Assembly (NCBI GenBank): GCA_945861625.1
Contig: CAMAVI010000037.1
Span: 1 to 33,299, forward strand
Reading direction: 5' to 3'
DNA from: Candidatus Sulfopaludibacter sp. SbA3
GTDB taxonomy: Bacteria; Acidobacteriota; Terriglobia; Bryobacterales; Bryobacteraceae
DNA length: 33,299 nt
Shown here piece by piece: positions 15,342 through 23,839 of the stretch; position 1 is the first letter of the stretch, and each line of letters opens with the position of its first letter. The position numbers and the translations under genes were made by a program. The notes under the pieces were generated by a model. The model was not told the DNA's origin. It was given only the letters and a program-made list of their open reading frames with translations, and searched no databases.

Positions 15342-18300
15342 TTGCTCAAGCTCAAGCGCGTTGACATCCAAGGTTTCAAGTCGTTTTACGACCGCACGGA
15401 AATGCGGTTCCACGGCTCCGGCGTTGCCGCGATCGTGGGTCCGAACGGGTGCGGCAAGTCCAACCTGAGCGACGCCATCAGTTGGGTCCTGGGTGAGCAG
15501 AGCGCCAAGAGCCTGCGCGGCTCCCGCATGGAAGACGTCATCTTCGCCGGCACGCGCGAGCGTAAGCCCCTGGGTCTAGCGCAAGTCACGCTGACCATGA
15601 CCGATCCCGAAGCCCACCGTGAACACAAGTTGCACGAGGCCGGCGTGTTAAACGGGACGAACGGAAGCAACGGCCACCAGGCAAACGGGAATGGCCACGG
15701 CTCTAATACGCACCCCAGGCCCTCCGACGTCACCATCACGCGCCGCCTGTACCGGTCCGGCGAAAGCGAATATCTCATTGATGGTAAGACGGCGCGCTTG
15801 CGCGACATTCAGGATCTGTTCATGGGCACGGGTCTGGGTCCGGAGAGCTACGCCATCATCGAGCAGGGCCGCATCGGACAGATTCTTTCGAACAAGCCCG
15901 CCGACCGCCGGTCGATCATCGAAGAAGCGGCCGGCATCGGGAGATACAAGAGCCGCAAACGTCTGGCGGAATCGAAACTGGAAAGCGCCAAGCAGAACCT
16001 GGCCCGTGTGTTCGACATCCTGGAAGAAGTCGGCCGGCAGGCCAACTCTCTGAAGCGCCAGGCTTCCAAGGCCAAGCGCTATGAAGAACTGCGCGCGGAA
16101 ATGCTCAACCACCTGCGGCAGGCCGTCGCGGGCCGCTTCCGGTTGCTGGAGAGCGAAGCCGCTAAGCTGGCGCTGGACCTGGGCCAGGCACAGACCAACT
16201 TCCAAATGCTCACGGCCGAAGTGCAGACCAAAGAGCAGGAGTACACGCGCACGCAGGAATCCTGCTATCAGGTGGAAGCGTCGCTGACGGAAGCGCGCGC
16301 CCGCGTGGCCGAGTTGAACCTGGAATCCGAGCGCACCCGCGGCCGCCTGGAATTACAGGCCCGCCAGATCGGTGCGCTGGAAGAGCGCATGGCCGCCGGC
16401 GACAACGAAACCAGGGAAATGGACGAACGGCACCAGCGTGAAGCCGCCGAGTTGGCCGCGCATCAAGAGACCATCGCGGCCATCGAGCGCGATGTCCTCG
16501 CAGCCCGCCAAAAGCTCGACGCGAAAGCCCAGGAGCGCGACGCGCTGCAGGTTCGCTTGCGCGAGCGGGAGTACTCGCTCGAAGCCGCGCGTCAGGCGGT
16601 GCTGCGGCTTATGAATGAGGCTTCGTCGCTGCGCAACCAGCTTGCGCAGGCCGACGAGTATCTGGCCTCCATGGAACGTGACGCGGCGCGCGCCCGCAAG
16701 GAAGAAGAAGGCGCGACGACCGATCTCGCCCAACTGGAGCAGAGCAAAGCCGAACTTTCCGTGCGTTTATCCGCCCGCCAGCTCGAACTCGAATCCCTGA
16801 CCGACCGCCGCCGGCGCGTCGAAGACGACTTAAAGCAACGGCGCGAGCGTATTGTCGAATCGCGCCAGGAACTGAATACCCTCCGCGACGCGCTGTCCAA
16901 GCAGAAAGCGCGCAAGGAATCGCTGGAAGGCATTCTGTCGCATCGCGCCTACACCACGGAATCCGTGAAGCATCTGTTCCAGCAGCACGCCGAGGGTTTC
17001 CGGCCGCTAGGCGTGCTGGCGGATTTCGTCGAAGTCACCAATCCCGAGTGGGAACGTGCCTGCGAAGAATTCCTGCACGAAGAGCTCGAGTATGTTGTCG
17101 TCGACGGCTGGAAGGACGCCGAGCGCGGCGTGGAAGTGCTGCGCGCGGAATCCGACGGGCGCGCGACATTCCTGGTGCACGCCGCCCCCGATACCACCGC
17201 CCACGTGCCGGAGCTTTCCCTGGAGCCTTCCGTTACCGGCAAGCTGCGCGATGCGTTGCGGCTGACCAATGGATTTGCCGCCGCGCCGCAAGGGTTCCTG
17301 CCGCGTCTGGCGCGCTGCTTCCTGGTCAACGACCGCGACGCCGCCGCGCGTCTGGCCGAATCGCATCCCGATTGCTATTTCCTGCTGCCCGATGGCGCGA
17401 GCTACCATGGCCGCACCGTAACCGGAGGCAAGAAATCTTCGGGCGGTCCCTTGGCGCTCAAGCGCGAACTGCGCGAATTGACGGCGCAGGTGGATATCCG
17501 CAACCGCGCGGCCGATGAACGAACCGCCGCGTTGGAGCAACTGGAGCGCGAGGCGGCGCTTCTGACCGAGGAATTGGAGCAAGTGCGCGCCCTGCAACAG
17601 GCGCGGGAAAAAGACGCTCTAGCGATGGACCACGAGCAGCGCAAACTCGCCGAGGAATACGCTCGCGCGGGTTCGCGTCTCTCCGCCGCCCGCCTGGAAC
17701 TGGAACGCCTCGCCCGGCAGGATCAGCAGGCCCGCGCGCAACGCGAAGCCAATCAGGCGTTGGTCGCCGATAAAGAACAAGCCCGCTTCGAGCAAGAAAA
17801 ACTGGTGGAAGTCGCGCGCGGCGAATTCGACGGCTTGCAGGCGCAGGTCCACGCGATCGGCGAGACTTACTCCGTGCTGCGCGCCGAGCTGGCGGGCCTC
17901 GAAGAACGAGCCCGCTCGGAAAAAACGGCGGCGAGCCGCTTGGAAGCCCAGCTTCAGCAACTCACAGCCCGCCGGGAACAGCTCGCCCGTGAGATGGAGC
18001 GCATGGGCGTGGAGCGCGCCCGCTTGCTCGCCGATAACATCGAACTCGATCAGCGCGCCCAGCAGCTTCAGGAACACACGGCGGAAGCCACGGGACGGGT
18101 CGAGTTGCTCACCGCGCAGGAGACCGGCGGCCGCGAAGCCCTGGCCGCGCTCGATGAAGCGCTGAAGACCTTGCGCGTGGACGCGCAGGCGGCGCAGGAG
18201 CAGCGTTCGCAGATCGAAGTGGAACTCGTGCGCAAGCAAGCCGAGCTCAAGTATCTCGACGAGACCAGCCACAAGGAGCTCAGTGCCGCGGCGAGCGAGA

Positions 18301-19055
18301 TCGCGGCCCTGCTGGAGAGCCAAGCGGCCGAGAATCCAACGCAGGACAGCGGGCCCGGAGTGGAAGACTCCGAGCAGCGCTACCAGGAAGTGCGCGCGCG
18401 CATTGAGGCGCTGGGGCCGGTGAATCCGCAAGCCCTCGAAGAGTATCAGGAAGCGCAGCAGCGTTACGAATTCCTGAATACGCAAAGGCAGGACTTGCTC
18501 GACTCGATTCGTGACACCGAGAAAGCCATTCAGGAACTCGACACAGAATCCCGCAAGCGCTTCAAGGAAGCCTTTGAGAACATCAACACGAACTTCAAGG
18601 AGATGTTCCAAACCTTGTTCGGCGGCGGCGTGGGTGAAATGCGCCTGACCGACGAAAGCAACCTCGCCGAAAGCGGCATCGATATCATGGCGTCGCCTCC
18701 GGGCAAGCGCCTGCAGCATATCGCGCTGCTATCTGGAGGCGAGAAGTCGCTCACCGCGATGGCGCTGCTGATGGCCATCTTCCGTTACACGCCGAGCCCG
18801 TTCTGTATTCTGGACGAAGTGGACGCGCCTCTCGATGAGTCCAATATTCAACGGCTCACGCGTTTGATCAAGGAGATGTCGCACGACACGCAGTTCATCG
18901 TGATCACGCACGCCAAGCGCACGATGGAAGCGGCGCAATCGCTCTACGGCGTGACCATGCAGGAACCCGGCGTCTCGAAACTGGTGAGCGTGAAATTCGA
19001 TCCGCTGCCCGCCGCCGCGCCGCCTGCGATGGCCACGGCGATGGCCACGGTCTAG
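15342..19055 (+). CDS. smc: chromosome partition protein SMC
   Basis: 1237 residues. The start is TTG at 15342, fixed by GGAGGG (15329-15334) at 7-bp spacing and by the canonical N-terminus 'LKRVDIQGFKSFYDRT'. Walker A is GPNGCGKS (33-40). Long coiled coils span about 170-510 and 690-1030, with a hinge at about 530-690 ('YTTESVKHLFQQH' onward). The ABC signature LSGGEKS is near residue 1130 and Walker B 'FCILDEVDAPLDE' near 1153. It forms the bacterial condensin with ScpA/ScpB; those genes are not in the window. Oddities: an Asn/Gly/His-rich insert at about residues 101-127 in the head domain before the conserved 'ITRRLYRSGESEYLIDGK', and a repeated AMATAMAT tail from a 12-bp duplication. Its stop overlaps the convergent gene. 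Confidence 0.97.
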   Translation: MLKLKRVDIQGFKSFYDRTEMRFHGSGVAAIVGPNGCGKSNLSDAISWVLGEQSAKSLRGSRMEDVIFAGTRERKPLGLAQVTLTMTDPEAHREHKLHEAGVLNGTNGSNGHQANGNGHGSNTHPRPSDVTITRRLYRSGESEYLIDGKTARLRDIQDLFMGTGLGPESYAIIEQGRIGQILSNKPADRRSIIEEAAGIGRYKSRKRLAESKLESAKQNLARVFDILEEVGRQANSLKRQASKAKRYEELRAEMLNHLRQAVAGRFRLLESEAAKLALDLGQAQTNFQMLTAEVQTKEQEYTRTQESCYQVEASLTEARARVAELNLESERTRGRLELQARQIGALEERMAAGDNETREMDERHQREAAELAAHQETIAAIERDVLAARQKLDAKAQERDALQVRLREREYSLEAARQAVLRLMNEASSLRNQLAQADEYLASMERDAARARKEEEGATTDLAQLEQSKAELSVRLSARQLELESLTDRRRRVEDDLKQRRERIVESRQELNTLRDALSKQKARKESLEGILSHRAYTTESVKHLFQQHAEGFRPLGVLADFVEVTNPEWERACEEFLHEELEYVVVDGWKDAERGVEVLRAESDGRATFLVHAAPDTTAHVPELSLEPSVTGKLRDALRLTNGFAAAPQGFLPRLARCFLVNDRDAAARLAESHPDCYFLLPDGASYHGRTVTGGKKSSGGPLALKRELRELTAQVDIRNRAADERTAALEQLEREAALLTEELEQVRALQQAREKDALAMDHEQRKLAEEYARAGSRLSAARLELERLARQDQQARAQREANQALVADKEQARFEQEKLVEVARGEFDGLQAQVHAIGETYSVLRAELAGLEERARSEKTAASRLEAQLQQLTARREQLAREMERMGVERARLLADNIELDQRAQQLQEHTAEATGRVELLTAQETGGREALAALDEALKTLRVDAQAAQEQRSQIEVELVRKQAELKYLDETSHKELSAAASEIAALLESQAAENPTQDSGPGVEDSEQRYQEVRARIEALGPVNPQALEEYQEAQQRYEFLNTQRQDLLDSIRDTEKAIQELDTESRKRFKEAFENINTNFKEMFQTLFGGGVGEMRLTDESNLAESGIDIMASPPGKRLQHIALLSGGEKSLTAMALLMAIFRYTPSPFCILDEVDAPLDESNIQRLTRLIKEMSHDTQFIVITHAKRTMEAAQSLYGVTMQEPGVSKLVSVKFDPLPAAAPPAMATAMATV
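19026..19049 (+). repeat. 12-bp tandem repeat in the smc 3' end
   Basis: GCGATGGCCACG occurs twice in a row (19026-19037 and 19038-19049), encoding AMATAMAT. In frame, it extends the tail of SMC beyond the conserved head domain. Confidence 0.8.
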
Positions 19056-19858
19056 TGCGTTAAGTCGTAAACCCAGTAATTCACCGCGATCCGGTAGGCA
19101 AGGCCCGCGAAGCGTTCGTCGTAGCGCGGGTCGTCGGACCATTCCCAGGCGTCGCCCAAGTCCATGTTGTGGCAGATGGCGACCATGAGGCGGCCCTTGT
19201 CGTCATAAATGCCGCGCCAATTCGCCTGGTAGCCGTCGCGCTGGTAGGTGCGGCCGGTGTACAAATACTGCGCGCCGGGCACTTGAAAGCGCGACTCCAG
19301 ATCGTAAATCGCATGGAAACTCGGGTCGTTGTTGTCGATGTCGACGATCTCCCGGTCCGGGAATACCTTACTGATGCCGGCAACGAAGTTTTCCCACTCC
19401 TGCGAGCCGTGGAAGTCGTCCACCATCAGGAATCCGCCACGCAGCAGGTAGTCGCGCAACTGGCGGGCCTGCCCGTCCGGCAAACGCCAGTAGCCGACTT
19501 CAACAGCATACATCCCCGGCCAGTTGAAGGCGTCGTCGGTGTCATCCAGATCCACCACCTGTTCGACGGACCGCGTATCGATGCGGGTCAGGCGGCGGAT
19601 GCCTTGCAGCAGATGGCGGTCCGAGCGTGGATAGTCGGTGGTCCAGTTGTAGTCTCCGCCGCGGTAACCCATCGTGAACAGTCCGGGGACGCGCAGGCGG
19701 GCGCGCGTCCATTCCGCGGGACGGTTCCAATCCGGCGGCAGCGGAAAGTTACGATACTCGCGCCCCGGATATTCGCGGAACGGGCGTTGAGCGTAAAGGA
19801 CACCAAGAGCGCCGGCGGAAACAACGATCAGCGCAATGGCAATCGCGCGGCGAAGCAC
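19052..19858 (-). CDS. exported DUF4159 domain protein
   Basis: 268 residues. GTG start at 19858 directly abuts the TAG of the preceding 616-aa gene, so translation is probably coupled. An N-terminal hydrophobic segment (MLRRAIAIALIVVSAGALGVLYAQ) indicates export or anchoring. DUF4159 hallmarks are visible: 'MYAVEVGYWRLPD...QLRDYLLRGGFLMVDDFHG', 'WENFVAGISKVFPDREIVDI', 'FHAIYDLE' and a C-terminal 'DERFAGLAYRIAVNYWVYDLTH'. DUF4159 has a glutamine-amidotransferase-like fold without known activity and in other phyla often sits with MoxR ATPases and Bat-type proteins, which agrees with the MoxR gene here. Its stop and that of smc share the palindrome CTAG (19052-19055). Confidence 0.88.
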   Translation of the reverse strand: MLRRAIAIALIVVSAGALGVLYAQRPFREYPGREYRNFPLPPDWNRPAEWTRARLRVPGLFTMGYRGGDYNWTTDYPRSDRHLLQGIRRLTRIDTRSVEQVVDLDDTDDAFNWPGMYAVEVGYWRLPDGQARQLRDYLLRGGFLMVDDFHGSQEWENFVAGISKVFPDREIVDIDNNDPSFHAIYDLESRFQVPGAQYLYTGRTYQRDGYQANWRGIYDDKGRLMVAICHNMDLGDAWEWSDDPRYDERFAGLAYRIAVNYWVYDLTH

Positions 19859-21709
19859 CTACCAAATATACTCCTTCGCCTCCGCGCGCCGGGCGTAACT
19901 GTCCAGCACGTGCACCACGCGCAGCTTCTTGACCTTGGCAGGCGATAGCTGACCGATCGGGACATACAGAATCTTGCGGTTCAGATGCGCGGCAATGGAA
20001 CGGAAAATCGAACGAGGCGGCTTGGCAGCGACGTACACCACGAAACGCTCAACCGAGTAATCCAGCGCGGCCATGAGCAGGCGCTCCGGCTTGGATTCGG
20101 CGAATTCGTAGTCGGGATCCGACCACACGTCGTACATGCGCCGCGGAGGCAGCGTCATCAGCAGGCCCCCGTATTCGGCACGACCGATGCCCGGCCCCAC
20201 GATGTTGTCGAACGGATGCGTTGAGTAATACGCCATGTCCGACTCGTTCTGGTGTTCACCCAGCCACGTTGTCAGGTACGTGTAGCGGTCGTCGCGGTCT
20301 TCATCGAAGATGATGACGACGGCACCCACTTCCCCGGCCAGCCGGTCCGCCTTGCGCACGAAAATTTTGCGCCGGTGCCAGTTGCGGATGGTCTCGCGAA
20401 TGTCGATGCCATCCAAGATCGAAGTGGTGAAGGGCTCCACCCGCACGCGCTCATCGGAGAGCAGCGCCTTGGCTTTCTGCTTGACGAAGCGCCCGTATTC
20501 TTCGATCACCAGGTCTTCCGGCGGATACGAACAAATCGCTTCGCCGGTGGTCTGCCGCGCCCACTCTCCCGGAGCTTTTTCCTTCTTGCGCGGCTTCAGG
20601 CCCGTGGGCATCAGACGCTGTTTCGCGCGCGGCAGCCGCCGCCGGATGCGCAAGCGCTTGGTGTTGATCCAGATTTCGCCGGCACTCAGGCGGACGGTAT
20701 CCAGATCCGACTTTTCCTGCTGCGCCAGATACCGGTTGGCCATCTGCCACACTTCCCAGCCGAAGTTGTCGTCCACAACGGAGCGCGCGGCAACGGCCAG
20801 ATCGTAAACGCTGGCGACCAGCTCGCCACTGATGTGCGCGAGATTTCGCGTGTAGCGCGCGATCATGCGCCGCTGCCAGTGCGCCATCTTTTCACCCGTC
20901 GACTGCGTGTACTTGCCTTCCGCCTCGCGCATCAGTTCCAACTGGACGCGGGGCTTGTCAAGCACTTTATCGTCGGCGGACCCGAAGCTCATGCCGAGCC
21001 GGAAGAATTCGTAGCGCTCCTGCAGATACGGATACTCGACGGTGATCTCCGAAAGGCACTCGGGGTGCGGATTGACCAGCTCCGGCTCATAGCGCTTTCC
21101 GCCCTCCGGCGCGGACTGTGGAGCCTCCATTGCGTCCAGCAGCGGATCCAGCATATTGAGCGCCACCACGGCCACCACGCTCGCTCCCGGATCGGCGCCC
21201 TGCAGCTTCCAGGCCATGGCGGAAGCATGGGCGGTCACTTCCTCGGTGCGCATCTGCGGGTAGACGCGGTAAGCCTCGATGTACGGCTCAGGACCGATCC
21301 GACGGACCGCGTAGGTGTCCGGGTACGTATCCGGCAAGTGCGGGCGATCGGCCGAATCCGGTTCCAGGAAAATCACCTGCGCCCCGATTTCCGCCGCGGT
21401 CCGCAGCGCTTCCACAAAGGGATCGCAAGGCTCCACGGGAACGTAGATCGCCCGTTCATCGGCGTCTTTGCCGCCGGCAGCCGCTGCTTCGTGATACAGA
21501 ATGACTGTGATTTCCGGAAGCCGCGCGAGCGCCCGCTGGTAGGCCCGTTCAAGAAAACCGGGAAGTTCCACGGCAACCACCCGCGGCCGCGACGCAAGAA
21601 GAAGCTTGCGCAGTTCCAGCGCGAACTCCAGCTTGCCCGGCACTACCGGGAAGTAGTGGATATGACCGCGCCGCAAGCCGCCGGATTTCAGTTCAGCTTC
21701 GAGCGACAT
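19859..21709 (-). CDS. unrecognised 616-aa protein between MoxR and DUF4159 (possible remote DUF5682/ChaN-like N-terminus)
   Basis: The ATG at 21709 is chosen because it follows GAAGAGG at 9-bp spacing; the frame also has a TTG 7 codons earlier. No signal peptide or membrane segment, so cytoplasmic. Residues about 15-125 look like an alpha/beta sheet: 'HIHYFPVVPGKLEFALEL', 'RPRVVAVELPG', 'ITVILYHEA', 'AIYVPVEPCDPFVEALRTA', 'GAQVIFLEPDS'. That order of strands resembles DUF5682/TraB-ChaN-type proteins, which also sit beside MoxR ATPases, but similarity is faint and I treat it as a hypothesis. The middle (about 240-330) is helical; about 351-385 is strongly basic ('KRLRIRRRLPRAKQRL'); about 460-610 is a second alpha/beta region ('VGAVVIIFDEDRDDRYTYL'). 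It overlaps the MoxR gene by 17 bp. Confidence 0.75.
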   Translation of the reverse strand: MSLEAELKSGGLRRGHIHYFPVVPGKLEFALELRKLLLASRPRVVAVELPGFLERAYQRALARLPEITVILYHEAAAAGGKDADERAIYVPVEPCDPFVEALRTAAEIGAQVIFLEPDSADRPHLPDTYPDTYAVRRIGPEPYIEAYRVYPQMRTEEVTAHASAMAWKLQGADPGASVVAVVALNMLDPLLDAMEAPQSAPEGGKRYEPELVNPHPECLSEITVEYPYLQERYEFFRLGMSFGSADDKVLDKPRVQLELMREAEGKYTQSTGEKMAHWQRRMIARYTRNLAHISGELVASVYDLAVAARSVVDDNFGWEVWQMANRYLAQQEKSDLDTVRLSAGEIWINTKRLRIRRRLPRAKQRLMPTGLKPRKKEKAPGEWARQTTGEAICSYPPEDLVIEEYGRFVKQKAKALLSDERVRVEPFTTSILDGIDIRETIRNWHRRKIFVRKADRLAGEVGAVVIIFDEDRDDRYTYLTTWLGEHQNESDMAYYSTHPFDNIVGPGIGRAEYGGLLMTLPPRRMYDVWSDPDYEFAESKPERLLMAALDYSVERFVVYVAAKPPRSIFRSIAAHLNRKILYVPIGQLSPAKVKKLRVVHVLDSYARRAEAKEYIW

Positions 21710-22529
21710 AGCGCAGGGCCTCTTCGCCAAGCGTTTGTGTAATCGCGGTCCGTAGAATCTCCTGGCGGTTGGCGGCGAACCCGCGCTCCGCGTAGCTCTG
21801 TTCCAGCTTCATGGTGAACCGCGCGATATTGATGCCGTCGCGCGCGGTGTAGCGTTCGTCGGCCGCGTGCGCCTGCTGCAGGAAATCGGTCACGTAATTG
21901 AGAATGTGCTCGTCGCCGAAGGGCAGATTCTCGCGTAGAATCGCGAACTCTTCGTGGCGCTCCGGAAAATCGATCAGGATCATCGGCTGCAGCCGCGAAT
22001 GGATGTACTCGGGCAGATCGAACGTGCTGGCGTCATCGTTCATGGTGGCAACGACGCGGAACAGCGGATGCGCCTTGATCTTGATGCCGGCCACGATGGA
22101 CTCCACGTATCTGCGGTTGTCCAGCAGGGGAGCCAGACTGGCCCAGCTTTTTTCGCTCATGCGGTTGCCCTCATCCAGGATGACGATTCCCCCGCGCAAC
22201 ATGGCGGTCACCAGAGGCGACGCCACGTAGCGCAGGCGCGCCTCACCCTCAATCACCGGCGTGACGAGAAGGTCTTCGGGCCGTGTATCGACCGTTGCCT
22301 GCATGATATAGACCTCACGGTCCAGACGCTTCGCCGCCGCATAGGCTAGCGTGGTCTTGCCCACGCCCGGCTTGCCCAGCAGCCGCGGGTTCATGGGCAC
22401 GTCCCGCGAGTCGATCACCAGCCAGGCGGCCAGCAACTGCCGCATAACTTCTTCCTGCCCCACCCAGGTGACGGACAACTCGTCCGGGTGCGCCAAGTGC
22501 AGGGCCACGCCATCGATTTCAACAACCAT
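21693..22529 (-). CDS. MoxR-type AAA+ ATPase
   Basis: 278 residues, a single AAA+ module. Walker A GKPGVGKTT (52-60), Walker B IVILDEGNRM with D119/E120, sensor 1 Asn N164 in 'VVATMNDD', and an arginine-finger candidate R179 in 'YIHSRLQPMI'. The 'TRPEDLLVTPVIEGEARLRYVASPLVTAM' stretch is the MoxR helix-2 insert region. MoxR ATPases act as chaperones that insert cofactors or remodel partner proteins, usually VWA-domain proteins; no VWA gene is in this window. The first gene of a three-gene operon (MoxR, 616-aa protein, DUF4159), with overlaps of 17 bp and 0 bp. The ATG at 22529 has only a weak GAG-type ribosome binding site. Confidence 0.9.
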   Translation of the reverse strand: MVVEIDGVALHLAHPDELSVTWVGQEEVMRQLLAAWLVIDSRDVPMNPRLLGKPGVGKTTLAYAAAKRLDREVYIMQATVDTRPEDLLVTPVIEGEARLRYVASPLVTAMLRGGIVILDEGNRMSEKSWASLAPLLDNRRYVESIVAGIKIKAHPLFRVVATMNDDASTFDLPEYIHSRLQPMILIDFPERHEEFAILRENLPFGDEHILNYVTDFLQQAHAADERYTARDGINIARFTMKLEQSYAERGFAANRQEILRTAITQTLGEEALRYVARS

Positions 22530-22679
22530 ACTGTCTCAAATGTAGCAGAGGAGGCCATCCATGCCGCATCGTAATCTTAAGCGGTTGACTCGATCCGAAG
22601 CCCGGTCCGCGCGGGCGTGCACGAGCAGCTACGGCGAGTCCGCGGCCGGCGAGCGCTCATCGCGGCGAATCCCAGCCGT

Positions 22680-23294
22680 TCACACGGTGCGGTCGAAGGT
22701 GAAGGTACCAAGGGTTTGCTTCAGCACGTCGGCGAAATTGGCCCCGCTCTCCGACCATACCCGGCGGCTCTCCAGATCGAGTACGCGCTCCAGGTCGCTG
22801 ACCAGCCGAAGCAGGCTCTTCAGGTTCGACTGCCCCATGCGCAGGCTCCCCTCGAGTCCGGGAACGGGCAGGAAGCGTGTATCCGGACCAAACTCGATCC
22901 GCAGATGGTCGTCCTGGCCGTTTTCAGATGCGTCGTTTTCAAAATCCACTCCGTAACCGCAAAGCGTCACGGGAGCAGGCTGCAGCTTCCATTCGCTGCC
23001 GTCATACTGCCAGAGATCCCAGAACGTATCGACTTCGCAGGCGCAATCGGACTGCAGCAACTCACCCGCCGCGCTCAAGATGTCCGCACATATGCCTGCC
23101 GCATCCCCGCTCACCGGAAACTCACGCTCCATCAAGGTCGGCTCACTCAGCGCAACGGCGTAGACGCGCAGCACTGGGCCACGCTTGGCGAGCCTGGAAA
23201 ACGGAAACGCACCCAATAATTTACTGAACTGGAGCAACGTGCTGGCCGGAGTGGCCTCCTGCAAGCGGCACGAAAAATATAGACGGTCAGTCAC
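22680..23294 (-). CDS. hypothetical protein, 204 aa
   Basis: No signal peptide or known motif. It is acidic, with a plausible alpha/beta pattern: 'LYFSCRLQEATPASTLLQFSKLLGAFPFSRL', 'VLRVYAVALSEPTL', 'CACEVDTFWDLWQYDGSEWKL', 'VTLCGYGVDFEND', 'LRIEFGPDTRFLPVPG'. The GTG start at 23294 is 23 bp from the divergent YkgJ-type gene, so the two may share a regulatory region. It is upstream of the MoxR operon on the same strand, but a 150-bp gap (22530-22679) separates them, and I do not claim co-transcription. Confidence 0.65.
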   Translation of the reverse strand: MTDRLYFSCRLQEATPASTLLQFSKLLGAFPFSRLAKRGPVLRVYAVALSEPTLMEREFPVSGDAAGICADILSAAGELLQSDCACEVDTFWDLWQYDGSEWKLQPAPVTLCGYGVDFENDASENGQDDHLRIEFGPDTRFLPVPGLEGSLRMGQSNLKSLLRLVSDLERVLDLESRRVWSESGANFADVLKQTLGTFTFDRTV

Positions 23295-23317
23295 GCTGTG
23301 ATTGTAACCTGGAAGAG

Positions 23318-23839
23318 GTGATTACCGACTTAGTTCAAATCAGGCGTCTCGGAGAGAAGAAGCGCGACGAAAACCTGAAGTTCCGCAGGTATCTGAAGTC
23401 GCATACGTTTGTGGAGCGCCAGTTCCGCAAGGCGGCCGAGGAGGTGCAGGATCAGATCGATTGCCGCCAGTGCGGCGAGTGCTGCCGCGTGACCGATGTG
23501 CAGATCGCGGAACGGGACGTGGAGAAACTGGCTCACTTCCTGGGGATGCCGGAGAAGAAATTTGTTGAAAAGCACACGGCTGTCGACGAGGACGGGGAAA
23601 TGATCTTGCGGAGGAACCCGCCTTCCGGGGACTCCAAAGGCGGCTGTGAATTTCTGGAGGGAAATGAATGTACGGTCTACGAGGCCCGGCCCGGCAACTG
23701 CGAACGTTTCCCTCACCTTCTGCGAGGTAGCGGGTCATTGGAGGCAAAAATGTGGGCCCACGTGGACCGCGCTACCTACTGCCCCATCGTCTACAACTGG
23801 ATGGAACAGGTGAAGGGTTTAACTAAATTCCGCGGTTAG
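23318..23839 (+). CDS. YkgJ-family Cys-cluster (zinc/iron-binding) protein
   Basis: 173 residues from a GTG at 23318. A CxxCxxCC motif (C49, C52, C55, C56: 'CRQCGECCR') is followed by C110, C118, C128 ('CTVYEARPGNCERFP') and C155, the full YkgJ set predicted to bind a metal cluster. Function of the family is not settled. The start is doubtful: the purine-rich GGAAGAGG overlaps the GTG and there is no other start before residue 76. The stop overlaps the convergent Spy-like gene by 4 bp (TTAG). Confidence 0.85.
   Translation: MITDLVQIRRLGEKKRDENLKFRRYLKSHTFVERQFRKAAEEVQDQIDCRQCGECCRVTDVQIAERDVEKLAHFLGMPEKKFVEKHTAVDEDGEMILRRNPPSGDSKGGCEFLEGNECTVYEARPGNCERFPHLLRGSGSLEAKMWAHVDRATYCPIVYNWMEQVKGLTKFRG

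Noticed and set aside
20252-21742. 496-codon plus-strand frame opposite the 616-aa protein
   Set aside because: His/Arg-rich shadow. The minus-strand frame has the ribosome binding site and the coupled gene order.
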